Shown here piece by piece: positions 32,485 to 40,870 of a stretch of DNA of 64,000 nt (positions are counted from its first letter, which is position 1; each line of letters begins with the position of its first letter). The translations under genes and the position numbers were made by a program. Below the pieces are notes generated by a model that saw nothing but the letters and a program-made list of their open reading frames with translations, did no database searches and had not been told where the DNA came from. This DNA is from Agromyces lapidis (GTDB lineage: Bacteria; Actinomycetota; Actinomycetes; Actinomycetales; Microbacteriaceae). The stretch is from contig NZ_WBIQ01000004.1 in assembly GCF_009749405.1 (NCBI RefSeq), positions 1 to 64,000 of the forward strand, read 5' to 3'.

Positions 32485-33740
32485 CCCTCGACCCGAACCT
32501 CGCCTTCGCCCGCCGCATGGACCGCGCCGACGGGCTCGCCCACTACCGCAAGCGCTTCGCCGGCGCCGACACCGACCTCGTCTACTTCGACGGCAACTCG
32601 CTCGGCCGACCGCCCGTGTCGGCGATCGAACGGGTCGAACGGTTCCTCCGCGAAGACTGGGGCGGTCGCCTCATCCGCGGCTGGGACGAATCCTGGCTGC
32701 AGCTGCCGACCGAGATCGGCGACCGCATCGGCCGCGCCGTCATCGAGGCGAAGGCCGGCCAGACCGTCATCGGCGACTCGACGACCGTGCTGCTCTACAA
32801 GCTCGCCCGCGCCGCGGTCGACGCCCAGCTCGCACGCGACCCCGCCCGGCGCGAGATCGTGATCGACACCGACAACTTCCCGACCGACCGGTACATCGTC
32901 GACGGGATCGCCCGCGAGAAGGGCATGCGGCTGCGCTGGATCGACGTCGACACCTCGTCGGGCGTGACGCCCGAGCAGCTCGCCGAAGCGGTCGGCCCCG
33001 AGACGGCACTCGTCGTCGTCTCGCACGTCGCCTACCGTTCGGCGTACCTCGCCGACGCCCCCGAGCTCACCCGCATCGCGCACGACGCGGGCGCACTCAT
33101 CCTGTGGGACCTCTGCCACTCGGCCGGTTCGGTGCCCGTGCACGCCGACCTCTGGGGCTTCGACCTCGCCGTCGGCTGCACCTACAAGTACCTCAACGGC
33201 GGGCCCGGCTCGCCCGCGTTCGCCTACGTGCGCGAAGACCTGCAGGGCGTGGTCACCCAGCCGATCCAGGGCTGGTGGGGCACCAAGGACATGTTCACGA
33301 TGGGGCCCTCGTACGAGCCGGTCCCCGACATCCGCCGCTTCGTGAGCGGCACCGCCCCGATCGTGGGCATGCTCGCCATGGAGGAGACACTCGCCATGAT
33401 CGAAGAGGCGGGGATGCCGCAGCTGCGCGCCAAGTCGGTCGCCCTGACGTCGTTCGCCATCTCGCTCGCCGACGAGTGGCTCGCCCCGCTCGGCGTGACG
33501 CTCGCCTCCCCCGCCGACGCCGAGGAGCGCGGCGGCCACGTCACCCTGCACCACGACGCGATGCGCGAGGTCACCGCACGGCTCTGGCAGCGCGACGTCA
33601 TCCCCGACTACCGAGACCCCGGGGGCCTGCGCATCGGCCTCTCGCCGCTGTCGACGAGCTTCGAAGAGGTGCATCGCGGGCTCGACCTGACACGAGAAGT
33701 GCTGCGCGAGGTGCTCACCGAGCGGGCGGGGCTGGGGTAG
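32481..33740 (+). CDS. kynU: Kynureninase
   Basis: 419 residues, GTG start in a GTGA overlap with the amidohydrolase. This PLP enzyme cleaves kynurenine to anthranilate and alanine. Motifs include YFDGNSLGRPPVSAI near residue 32, DTDNFPTDRYIV near 130, the PLP-binding region WDLCHSAGSVPVH near 212, and the Schiff-base lysine in GCTYKYLNGGPGSPAF near 235. Its last 26 bases overlap the end of the convergent membrane-protein gene. Confidence 0.97.
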   Translation: MTLDPNLAFARRMDRADGLAHYRKRFAGADTDLVYFDGNSLGRPPVSAIERVERFLREDWGGRLIRGWDESWLQLPTEIGDRIGRAVIEAKAGQTVIGDSTTVLLYKLARAAVDAQLARDPARREIVIDTDNFPTDRYIVDGIAREKGMRLRWIDVDTSSGVTPEQLAEAVGPETALVVVSHVAYRSAYLADAPELTRIAHDAGALILWDLCHSAGSVPVHADLWGFDLAVGCTYKYLNGGPGSPAFAYVREDLQGVVTQPIQGWWGTKDMFTMGPSYEPVPDIRRFVSGTAPIVGMLAMEETLAMIEEAGMPQLRAKSVALTSFAISLADEWLAPLGVTLASPADAEERGGHVTLHHDAMREVTARLWQRDVIPDYRDPGGLRIGLSPLSTSFEEVHRGLDLTREVLREVLTERAGLG

Positions 33741-34332
33741 GGGGACGGGTCGTCTCAGCTTCATACGGCGGGAGGCCGGCCCGACGCCGAGCAGCGGCGA
33801 TCTCGTCGAGCGCTGCGCCGAGCAACCACCGGTCGTCGGCGCGCTTGCGCGCCCCGTCGAGCAGGACGAAGATCACCGCTCCGGCCACGATCGCCGTGGC
33901 CAGGGCGAACGACCACCGGCTGAATGCACTCGCCGCGAGCCCGATCGCGACGCAGGCGCCGAGGATGCCGAGAACGGCTGCCGAGTTGACTGCTTCGCGC
34001 GGCACCACCTTCTGTCGTGAGCGACCGAGCCACGTGAGCATCGTCGCGATGACCGCGACGGCGATGACGCATGCGATCACCGAGACGGAGAGCGCGGTGT
34101 CGGTCGGCATGAGGACCATGCCTGCACCACGCTTACCGATGAGGAAGACCGTGAAAGCGCCGGGAAGCAGCGGCCGCAAGACCGCGAAGGCGATCAGGCA
34201 GGCGACGGAGACGGTCTGCAGGGCCACCAGTGCGCGCTGCTGCGCGAGTGCCGAGCGCCGCAGCGTCCAGCGCCACGATCGCGGCCCGGGGTCGACGTCC
34301 CGATCGCGACGACGCCTGCCAGATACCACCAT
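33715..34332 (-). CDS. Hypothetical four-helix membrane protein
   Basis: 205 residues from the ATG at 34332 (MVVSGRRRRDRDV). An Arg-rich start is followed by four membrane helices in two pairs (about residues 38-60, 75-100, 120-140, 145-165). The C-terminal 40 residues are charged, with DGARKRADDRWLLGAALDEI, and end in a Pro/Thr tail. I recognise no family. The gene runs into kynU from the other side and overlaps its last 26 bases, so its end is secured only by the stop at 33715. Confidence 0.55.
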   Translation of the reverse strand: MVVSGRRRRDRDVDPGPRSWRWTLRRSALAQQRALVALQTVSVACLIAFAVLRPLLPGAFTVFLIGKRGAGMVLMPTDTALSVSVIACVIAVAVIATMLTWLGRSRQKVVPREAVNSAAVLGILGACVAIGLAASAFSRWSFALATAIVAGAVIFVLLDGARKRADDRWLLGAALDEIAAARRRAGLPPYEAETTRPPTPAPPAR

Positions 34333-34542
34333 CACCACTCCGTCGTCGTCGCGGGCGCATCGCGCCGGCGGCACGATTTTACCGGGAGGGATGCCTCGTG
34401 GAGTACTCCCCTTTCGATGCACACGCCGCATTCGGCATCCGCCGTAGCAACCGACCGGCCCCGGATCAACCCCTCTACCCGAATCGGCCCGCTCGGAGGC
34501 GGCGCGCGTAGCATGGCGCATCATCTCTCGAAGGGAGACGCC

Positions 34543-34905
34543 ATGACCGGCACCGAACGCAACATCGACGACGCCGTCCTCGAGGCCCGACGAGCGGCTG
34601 AACGCGCCGCGGAGCGCGCGAGCGACGCGGCCGAGGACTTCGGCGACGAGGCGGGCGAACGCGTCGAGGACGTCATCGACGCCGTCGGCGAGGTGATCCG
34701 AGACGTCCGCGACGGCGCGAGCGGCGCGGTGGAGAACGTCGCCGCCCAGGCGAGCGCCGCGGCCTCGGGCGCCCGCGAGTCGCTCGACGAGGGCGTGGCC
34801 TACGTGAAGGCGCAGTACCGGGAGCGTCCGGGCGTCGTCATCGCGATCGGCGCGATCGCGGTGCTCGCCCTGGGCCTCGCGATCAAGGCGCTCACGCGGC
34901 GCTGA
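34543..34905 (+). CDS. Small DUF883/ElaB-like membrane-anchored protein
   Basis: 120 residues from the ATG at 34543, with AAGGGAG upstream. A long acidic and Ala-rich amphipathic helix (residues 8-85, AERAAERASDAAEDFGDEAG) precedes one C-terminal membrane helix with RERPGVVIAIGAIAVLALG and the basic end TRR. This layout resembles ElaB/YqjD/DUF883 tail-anchored proteins that bind ribosomes or respond to stress. The match is by architecture more than by sequence. Confidence 0.6.
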   Translation: MTGTERNIDDAVLEARRAAERAAERASDAAEDFGDEAGERVEDVIDAVGEVIRDVRDGASGAVENVAAQASAAASGARESLDEGVAYVKAQYRERPGVVIAIGAIAVLALGLAIKALTRR

Positions 34906-34917
34906 CGACCACGGCGC

Positions 34918-35337
34918 TCACGCCGCGGCCGCAGGCTCCACCGCCGACCGGCCGCGGCGTCCGCCCAGCACGATCGCGAGGATGACCGCGAGCGCGAGTC
35001 CGAACTCGAACACGGCGGAGAGCCACAGCTCGGGCGCCGTGATCACGAGCGAGACGCCGAGCACGACGTGCATCGCACTGATGGTCAGGATGATCGCGCG
35101 GCCCGCGACCTCCTGGGCGCGGTGCACGAGCACGAGCCCGACGACGACGGCGGCGCCCATGAGCATGTTGTAGACCCCGACGTTGCGCGTCCACAGCGCG
35201 ACGGCGTCGTACTCCTCGGGCTCGATCAGGAAGATGGGATACAGCTCGGGGCTGCGGAAGAAGAACGTTTCGAGGACTCCGACGGTGATGAGCGTCAGCG
35301 CCTCGAGGGCTGCGAGCACCTGCGCGACGGGATTCAT
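34918..35337 (-). CDS. DUF1304-family membrane protein
   Basis: 139 residues from the ATG at 35337. Four membrane helices are present. [20 protein letters not shown] and [20 protein letters not shown] are characteristic of DUF1304, a small bacterial integral membrane family of unknown function. It is convergent with the tail-anchored protein gene at 34543-34905 and 12 bases from it, and divergent from purS. Confidence 0.83.
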   Translation of the reverse strand: MNPVAQVLAALEALTLITVGVLETFFFRSPELYPIFLIEPEEYDAVALWTRNVGVYNMLMGAAVVVGLVLVHRAQEVAGRAIILTISAMHVVLGVSLVITAPELWLSAVFEFGLALAVILAIVLGGRRGRSAVEPAAAA

Positions 35338-35470
35338 GGGCGCATTCTCGTCCTGCGCCGAATGATCCGCATCCACCGTCGCACCCCCAGTCCGCGGCAC
35401 CGCGGGGAAGGCCTGCGCCGGCACGTTAGAATCGAGGCATCCAAACCTCGACACCGGACGGAGAACCGCG

Positions 35471-35803
35471 GTGCCCACCATCGTCGTCGACGTGATGCCC
35501 AAGGCCGAACTGCTCGACCCCCAGGGGAAGGCCGTCGCCGGCGCCCTCGCCCGCACCGGCCACACCGCATTCAGCGGCGTGCGCATCGGCAAGCGATTCG
35601 AGCTCACCGTCGACGGGCCCGTCGACGACGCGCTCCGCGCGAACGTGCAGCAGATCGCGGAGGAGATCCTCTCGAACCAGGTCATCGAGGACGTCGTGGG
35701 CATCCACTACGAGGTGACCAACGCCGAACTCGCCGAAGAGGCCGCCGAGGCCGCCTCGGTCGCGGGCGACGGCTTCGGCGCCCCCGCCGGCGAGACCCAC
35801 TGA
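35471..35803 (+). CDS. purS: FGAM synthase subunit PurS
   Basis: 110 residues with a GTG start. PurS bridges PurL and PurQ in the three-part FGAM synthase. [18 protein letters not shown] at the N-terminus and [11 protein letters not shown] near 40 match the family. The Ala/Glu-rich last 30 residues extend beyond the usual 80-85. The promoter TAGAAT ends near 35431 and CGGAGAA precedes the start. purQ begins 17 bases after its stop. Confidence 0.95.
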   Translation: MPTIVVDVMPKAELLDPQGKAVAGALARTGHTAFSGVRIGKRFELTVDGPVDDALRANVQQIAEEILSNQVIEDVVGIHYEVTNAELAEEAAEAASVAGDGFGAPAGETH

Positions 35804-35820
35804 GCCCGGGGAGCGATCGC

Positions 35821-36519
35821 ATGCGCATCGGCGTCATCACCTTCCCCGGCTCGCTCGACGACCGCGACGCGCAGCGCGCGGTGCGGCTCGCGGGCGGCGA
35901 GCCCGTCGCGCTCTGGCACGGCTCGCACGACCTCGAGGGCGTCGACGCGCTCATCCTGCCCGGCGGGTTCAGCTACGGCGACTACCTGCGCTGCGGTGCG
36001 ATCGCCTCGCTCTCGCCGATCATGACCGAGGTCGTCGCGGCCGCGAACGCCGGCATGCCGGTGCTCGGCATCTGCAACGGCTTCCAGATGCTGACCGAGG
36101 CGGGCCTGCTCGAGGGCGGGCTCATCCGCAACGACCACGGCTCGTTCATCTGCCGCGACCAGGTGCTCACCGTCGAGAACACCTCGACCGCGTGGACCGC
36201 CGAGTTCGAGGCCGGCCAGCTGATCACGATCCCGCTGAAGAACGGCGAGGGCGGGTTCATCGCCGCAGGCGACACGCTCGACCGGCTCGAGGGCGAGGGT
36301 CGCGTGGTGTTCCGCTACGTCGACGTGAACCCGAACGGCTCGCTGCGCGACATCGCCGGCATCTCCAACGCCCGCGGCAACGTCGTCGGCCTGATGCCGC
36401 ACCCCGAGCACGCGGTCGAGCCCGGCTTCGGCCCCGACACCGCGGCCGCGATGCGGTCGGGCGTCGACGGACTCGGCTTCTTCACGAGCGTCGTGAAGCG
36501 GGCACTCGTCGAGGCGTAG
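35821..36519 (+). CDS. purQ: FGAM synthase glutaminase subunit PurQ
   Basis: 232 residues. A class I glutamine amidotransferase that supplies ammonia to PurL. The nucleophile is Cys in [16 protein letters not shown] near residue 85, and the His-Glu pair is in [11 protein letters not shown] near 200. [14 protein letters not shown] is the usual start. It follows purS, while purL is 22 kb away, so the complex is encoded at two sites. Confidence 0.97.
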   Translation: MRIGVITFPGSLDDRDAQRAVRLAGGEPVALWHGSHDLEGVDALILPGGFSYGDYLRCGAIASLSPIMTEVVAAANAGMPVLGICNGFQMLTEAGLLEGGLIRNDHGSFICRDQVLTVENTSTAWTAEFEAGQLITIPLKNGEGGFIAAGDTLDRLEGEGRVVFRYVDVNPNGSLRDIAGISNARGNVVGLMPHPEHAVEPGFGPDTAAAMRSGVDGLGFFTSVVKRALVEA

Positions 36520-36554
36520 GCCCCGGCCGGCGCCTCGCCCGGCACTCGCTCGGG

Positions 36555-36726
36555 TCACGCCCCGCCGAGTCGCCGAAAGGCGCGCTTCTCGCACGCGGTT
36601 CGAGCGGTTTTCGGCGACTCGGGTGCGCCACCCGGGCCGCCGACCCTCGACGCCCCGATCACGCCCCGCCGAGTCGCCAGAAGTCGCGCATCCCATGCGC
36701 AGTTCGAGCGGCTTTCGGCGACTCGG
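36555..36726. repeat. GAGTCGCC-family palindromes, copies A and B (104-bp direct repeat)
   Basis: Two units begin with TCACGCCCCGCCGAGTCGCC at 36555 and 36659. Copy A arms are 36565-36578 and 36609-36622. Copy B arms are 36669-36678 and 36717-36726. Both contain the internal TTCGAGCGG and end CGACTCGGGTG. They fill most of the purQ / nuclease-like gene gap. Confidence 0.8.
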
Positions 36727-36792
36727 GTGACCGCGGCGCTGGGCTGTGGAAGATCGGCGTCGGTCCGCCGCAGAGTGCGGCAGAGTGACGGG

Positions 36793-37725
36793 ATGCCGCG
36801 ACGCGTCCCCATCCCGATCGACCTGCAGGCCCGCGCCTTCTCGATCTCGGAGGGGCTGTACGCCGGACTCGGCGAGAGCCGCCTCCGCGGACGCGATCTC
36901 GTGCGGCCCTTCCACGGGGTGCGGGCGGTCGGCGCGGCATCCGGCGTGGTCGCACGATGCCGCAGCTACCTCCCTCGTCTCCGCGACGGGCAGTTCTTCA
37001 GCCATGAGATCGCGGCCTTCCTCTGGGGCATGCCGAGGCCGAGACGGTTCGAGGCCGCCGACCCGCTGCACGTCTCGTCGTTCGTTCCCGAGCGCGCTCC
37101 GCGCACGCGGGGCGTCGTCGGCCACGAGCTCCGACCCGGTCGGGCCGAGGTCGTCGGCCGATCGGGGCTGCCGGTCGCCGATGCGGCGTCGACCTGGTTG
37201 CACCTCGCCTCGGTGCTGGGTCTCGACGATCTGGTGGCGGCGGGCGATCATCTCGTGCTCGACCCCGCGGTGCTCGAACTCGACGACCCGCGTCCGTACC
37301 TCGGAGTGGACTCGCTGCGCGCCGCTGCGGACGGATTCCGGGGCCGGGGCAGGCGCCTCGCGGTCGAGGCAGTCTCGCTCGTGCGCGTCGGGGCGGAGTC
37401 CCGACCCGAGACGCTGCTCCGGCTCCTGCTCATGAGGGCGGGACTGCCCGAGCCAGAGCTCAACTTCGTCGTCGAGGGTGCCGGCGGCCGGTTCCTCGCC
37501 CGCGTCGACCTGGCCTACCCGGAGTTCAAGGTCGCCGTCGAGTACGACGGAGACCAGCACCGCAGCGACTCCCGTCAGTACGACCACGACATCGCGCGCT
37601 TCGATCGTCTGCACGATGCCGGCTGGCACGTCGTGCGCGTGCGCGCCCGCGGGCTCTTCCGCTTCCCCGACGAGACGGCGGCGCGGGTCGAGCGCGTCCT
37701 GGCCACCCGCGGTGCCCGCCCTTGA
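36793..37725 (+). CDS. DUF559/Vsr-like PD-(D/E)XK nuclease-domain protein
   Basis: 310 residues from the ATG at 36793. The N-terminal half (DLVRPFHGVRAVG; RAPRTRGVVGHELRPG) resembles the AbiEi/DUF559-associated region seen in actinobacterial proteins. The C-terminal 90 residues form a restriction-endonuclease-like fold: RVDLAYPEFKVAVEYDGDQH gives the PD-(D/E)XK-type residues near 235-255, and DAGWHVVRVRARGLFRFP closes the domain. Members are multi-copy in these genomes and of unknown role. Palindromes lie immediately on both sides. Confidence 0.75.
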   Translation: MPRRVPIPIDLQARAFSISEGLYAGLGESRLRGRDLVRPFHGVRAVGAASGVVARCRSYLPRLRDGQFFSHEIAAFLWGMPRPRRFEAADPLHVSSFVPERAPRTRGVVGHELRPGRAEVVGRSGLPVADAASTWLHLASVLGLDDLVAAGDHLVLDPAVLELDDPRPYLGVDSLRAAADGFRGRGRRLAVEAVSLVRVGAESRPETLLRLLLMRAGLPEPELNFVVEGAGGRFLARVDLAYPEFKVAVEYDGDQHRSDSRQYDHDIARFDRLHDAGWHVVRVRARGLFRFPDETAARVERVLATRGARP

Positions 37726-37726
37726 T

Positions 37727-37790
37727 GCGTCGAGTCGCCGATTTCCGCTCGAACCCGGTCATTTTCGCGCGGTTCGTGGCGACTCGACGC
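37727..37790. repeat. GAGTCGCC-family palindrome, copy C
   Basis: Perfect 13-bp arms GCGTCGAGTCGCC (37727-37739) and GGCGACTCGACGC (37778-37790), one base after the nuclease-like gene. The interior has CGCTCGAA and CGCGGTTCG, related to copies A, B and D. Confidence 0.78.
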
Positions 37791-37859
37791 TGCGGTGAAG
37801 CGCGGCGGCGAGCGCTCGGCGCACGGGCGCGCGGGCCCGCGCGACGGCATACTGAACGG

Positions 37860-38375
37860 ATGCCACGCCCCACGTCGCCCGAACGGCAGGATCGTCTCGC
37901 CGAGATCTTCGCCGCCCGCGACCGCTCGAACATGCGACCGACGATCGAGGCGTTCCTCGGGGTCCTCGCCGAGCACCCCGATGACCCCGAGGTGCTCTAC
38001 GAGGTCGGCGGGTCGTACGACACCGCCGGCGAGGAGGAGACCGCTGCGGGGTACTACGAGCGTGCGATCGACGGCGGGCTCGCGGGTGACGCGCTTCGTC
38101 GATGCCTGCTGCAGTACGGCAGCACGCTGCGCAATCTCGGCCGGTTCGACGACTCGCTCGCCGTGTTCGCGCGGGCCCGCGCGGAGTTCCCCGAGTCCGA
38201 TTCGCTTCGCGTGTTCGAGGCGTTCACGCTGCACGAGTCGGGGCGCAGCGACGCCGCCGTCGCGACCCTCGTCGAGCTCATCGCCGACCGGCTGCCGACC
38301 GACGAGCTGCGTCGTTACGAGCCGGCGCTCCGCGGCAACGCCGCCTACCTGGCCGAACGCGACGCTCGGCACTGA
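37860..38375 (+). CDS. Tetratricopeptide-repeat protein
   Basis: 171 residues from the ATG at 37860. Several TPR units are seen: EHPDDPEVLYEVGGSYDTAG near 40, EEETAAGYYERAID, ALRRCLLQYGSTLRNLGRFD near 85, and SDSLRVFEAFTLHESGRSD near 120. A small soluble scaffold, often paired with no fixed partner in Micrococcales. CATACT ends 6 bases before the start, suggesting a leaderless mRNA. Palindromes precede and follow the gene. Confidence 0.8.
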   Translation: MPRPTSPERQDRLAEIFAARDRSNMRPTIEAFLGVLAEHPDDPEVLYEVGGSYDTAGEEETAAGYYERAIDGGLAGDALRRCLLQYGSTLRNLGRFDDSLAVFARARAEFPESDSLRVFEAFTLHESGRSDAAVATLVELIADRLPTDELRRYEPALRGNAAYLAERDARH

Positions 38376-38392
38376 CGCGAGGCATCCGGCCG

Positions 38393-38452
38393 TTCGAGTC
38401 GCCGAAAACCGCTCGAAATGCGGCGGTTTCGAGCGGTTTTCGGCGACTCGAA
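38393..38452. repeat. GAGTCGCC-family palindrome, copy D (perfect 26-bp arms)
   Basis: Arms 38393-38418 and 38427-38452 are perfectly complementary around an 8-base loop (TGCGGCGG). Key inner words are GAGTCGCCGAAAACCGCTCG and its complement. It is the cleanest copy and follows the TPR gene by 17 bases. Confidence 0.88.
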
Positions 38453-38505
38453 GGATGCGAGCGGCGGGATGCGAGCGGCGGGATGACGCGCGCGGGATAG
38501 CGCGC

Positions 38506-38565
38506 GACGGGACGGCGCGCGACGGGACGGCGCGCGACGGGACGGCGCGCGCCGGGACGGCACAG
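38506..38565 (+). repeat. 15-bp tandem repeat (GACGGGACGGCGCGC), three perfect units plus one degenerate
   Basis: Units begin at 38506, 38521 and 38536; the unit at 38551 is degenerate, and a partial related unit precedes the array. A separate GATGCGAGCGGCGG doublet lies at about 38454-38481. The array is next to palindrome D. Confidence 0.8.
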
Positions 38566-38570
38566 CGACG

Positions 38571-38594
38571 GCCGGCCCCGATTTCGGGACCGGC
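38571..38594. terminator. Hairpin between convergent TPR and M14 peptidase genes
   Basis: GCCGG-C-CCCG and CGGG-A-CCGGC form a stem with one mismatch and a short ATTT loop. It could terminate both genes. Confidence 0.5.
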
Positions 38595-38626
38595 CGCCGC
38601 CGGATCCTGCCTGAGTCGCGCCCGCG

Positions 38627-39775
38627 TCAGAAGGACGCCGGGATCACCCCGGAGTCGGTCTGGTACGCGGTCACCGGCGCGTGCGGGATCTCGTCCCAAC
38701 GGGCCGGGTCCTCCTGCTGCACCTCACCGGTGGCCATGCCGACGAGCAGCTCCTGCAGCGCGAGCACGTTCTGCTTGATCGACTTGCCGCGCGCCTTCTG
38801 GCCGAGGCTGCCCTCGCTCGTGTTGCCGCTCGTCTCGAAGAAGATCGCCGGGTTGCTGTGGCCCTCGGGATTCAGCCCGTCGTGGTTCAGCCCGAGCATC
38901 ATCGCCGAGACGACGCCGCCCTTGATGTCGATCTCGATGCCGCGGCCCACGTCGTAGCGGTCGATGTTGATGTAGCCGTACTTCGAGAGCTCGTCGTAGA
39001 CGTGCACCTGCATCTGACGGGTGAGCACGTCGTACGCGCCGCCCTGGATGCCGGGCAGCGTGGGCCCGCCGGGAGCGAGCGAGACGCCGAGCGACAGGGT
39101 GACCTCGTCGCCGTCGCCGCGCTCGGTCTTGAGGCCCTGGTGGTGGACGTCGACGGCGAACGCCGGGTCGACCATGGTCCAGTACTCGTAGTATCCCTCC
39201 GACTCGTCGGCCTCGAACTTGCCGACGCCCCAGTCGCGGTTGAGGTCGATCCGCTTCGCGGTGCCGTCCTGCAGCACGGTGTGACGGATGTTCAGCTCCG
39301 AGCCGTCGGGGTTGTACATCGGGATGACGTGGAAGGTGTATCTCTCGCGCAGCAGCTTCCACTCGGGCGAGCCGTTGGTGCCGAGCTCCTTCAGCACGGC
39401 GAGCAGCGAGTCGGTGCCGTAGGGCTCGTTGCCGTGGATTCGGCCCTGCAGCCAGACGGCCTCGGGGCCGTTGCCCACGGTCGCGACGTAGAGGTCGCGA
39501 CCCGACTCGGAGGTGTTCACCGCCGTGCCCGCCTCGGCGAGCGTGAAGGCGTCGAGGCCGAAGCGCGAGGTGTTCTCGAGCTTCTCGAGCTCGGCCACGA
39601 GGTCGGCGTAGTCGAGCATGCTCGAGATGTTGGTGTTGCCGTTCGGCGACGGGAAGTTCGCGTCGGCGAGGGCGGGGGAACCCGCGGTGAGCGGGGCGGC
39701 GAGCGCGAGCGCTGCCGTGGCGGCGAGCGTGATCGAGCGTCGGGTGCGCGGTTGGGACTTCGAGCCGTTGGTCAT
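38627..39775 (-). CDS. Secreted M14-family zinc carboxypeptidase
   Basis: 382 residues from the ATG at 39775, chosen for GAGGAGAAG upstream. The signal peptide (ITLAATAALALAAPLTAG) follows RTRRS. The zinc ligands are His and Glu in RIHGNEPYG near residue 105 and His in AVDVHHQGLK near 205. The catalytic Glu is in IFFETSGN near 310. M14 enzymes trim C-terminal residues from proteins or peptidoglycan peptides. Its convergent neighbour is the TPR gene. Confidence 0.9.
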   Translation of the reverse strand: MTNGSKSQPRTRRSITLAATAALALAAPLTAGSPALADANFPSPNGNTNISSMLDYADLVAELEKLENTSRFGLDAFTLAEAGTAVNTSESGRDLYVATVGNGPEAVWLQGRIHGNEPYGTDSLLAVLKELGTNGSPEWKLLRERYTFHVIPMYNPDGSELNIRHTVLQDGTAKRIDLNRDWGVGKFEADESEGYYEYWTMVDPAFAVDVHHQGLKTERGDGDEVTLSLGVSLAPGGPTLPGIQGGAYDVLTRQMQVHVYDELSKYGYINIDRYDVGRGIEIDIKGGVVSAMMLGLNHDGLNPEGHSNPAIFFETSGNTSEGSLGQKARGKSIKQNVLALQELLVGMATGEVQQEDPARWDEIPHAPVTAYQTDSGVIPASF

Positions 39776-40006
39776 ACTTCTCCTCTTCGAGATGGGCATG
39801 GCGCTTCTGCGACACGAATCCGAGGGAGTCGGTGCAACCGCTTCCCCCGAGACGTATGGGCAGCCTATGGAGCGCCGCCATCGCATCTCAAGAGACGGGC
39901 GTCCGGATTGTTCAACGATCTGCACCCGTTCGTCCCTGCTTCTCGCCGGCCCCTCCGGGCGCTGCCCGAAGCGGGTACGCTGCGCTTCGACCCGTGGATC
40001 AGGCGC

Positions 40007-40726
40007 TCAGCGGTATTCGGGGTTCGCCTCGAAGCCGAAGCGCTCGCCGCCGTCCCACTCCGCACGGACGTTGCCGCCGACGGGAAAGCCGCCCGCATCC
40101 TTCAGCAGGCGCGCGAGGTGCAGCAGGTTGTACGTCATGAACGTCGTGTTGCGGTTGGTGAAGTCGTTCTCGGGTCCGCCCGATCCGGGATCGAGGTAGC
40201 TCGGGCCGGGGCCCGCCTCGCCGATCCACCCGGCGTCGGCCCCCGGCGGGATCGCGTACCCGATGTGCTGCAGGCTGTACAGGATGTTCTGCGCGCAATG
40301 CTTGATGCCGTCTTCGTTGCCGGTGATGATCGCCCCGCCGACCTTGCCGTAGTAGACGTACTGGCCGCGATCGTTCACCAGGGCGCTCATCGCGTAGAGC
40401 CGCTCGATGAGCTTCTTCGTGATCGAGGAGTTGTCGCCGAGCCAGATCGGCCCGCCCACGACGAGGATGTCGGCGGCCTCGACGCGCGGCCACACCTCGT
40501 CGGGCCAGTCGTCGACGGGCCATCCGTGCTCGCGCATGTCGGGGTAGACGCCGGTCGCGACGTCCAGGTCGACGAACCGCAGCTCGTCGACCTGCACGCG
40601 GTGCTCGCGCATCAGCGCGATGCTCGCGTCGATGATGCCCTGCGTGTGGCTCACCTCTGGGCTTCGCTTCAGCGTGCAGTTCACGAAGAGGGCGCGGAGG
40701 TCTGAGAAATCCGGCAACTCGGCCAT
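40007..40726 (-). CDS. Flavodoxin-like FMN-dependent NADPH reductase family protein
   Basis: 239 residues from the ATG at 40726. The flavodoxin-like fold is clear: LRALFVNCTLKRSPEVSHT at the phosphate loop, ADILVVGGPIWLGDNSSITK near 95, and GKVGGAIITGNEDGIKH near 130. Such proteins reduce FMN-linked targets or act as redox sensors. It is divergent from an OsmC gene across a region with a dyad, so an oxidative-stress role is plausible. The 230 bases downstream, before the M14 gene start, show no gene. Confidence 0.83.
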   Translation of the reverse strand: MAELPDFSDLRALFVNCTLKRSPEVSHTQGIIDASIALMREHRVQVDELRFVDLDVATGVYPDMREHGWPVDDWPDEVWPRVEAADILVVGGPIWLGDNSSITKKLIERLYAMSALVNDRGQYVYYGKVGGAIITGNEDGIKHCAQNILYSLQHIGYAIPPGADAGWIGEAGPGPSYLDPGSGGPENDFTNRNTTFMTYNLLHLARLLKDAGGFPVGGNVRAEWDGGERFGFEANPEYR

Positions 40727-40803
40727 GCGCGCGATGGTACTCGTGACTCGGCTGCGCCGACAGGGGGTCGCGGATGCCTCGGGCGCGCGCCGTTGCGTCG
40801 TGT

Positions 40804-40864
40804 GACACCCGGTGTCGGGGCATGACGGCGCGGTTCGCGACGACGCCGACGCCGCCCCTAGCCT
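40804..40864 (+). promoter_or_regulatory. OsmC promoter region with dyad
   Basis: GACACC-C-GGTGTC (40804-40816) is a perfect dyad between the divergent flavodoxin-like and osmC genes. TAGCCT (40859-40864) ends 6 bases before the osmC ATG, indicating a leaderless mRNA. Confidence 0.45.
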
Positions 40865-40870
40865 GCCGAC

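Noticed and set aside
38506..38565. Possible CRISPR-like array
   Set aside because: 15-bp units abut without spacers and no cas gene is near; it is a simple tandem repeat.
40727..40870. Long upstream extension of the flavodoxin-like gene to about 41482
   Set aside because: The extension crosses the whole osmC gene in antisense and lacks a domain; the ATG at 40726 matches the family start.
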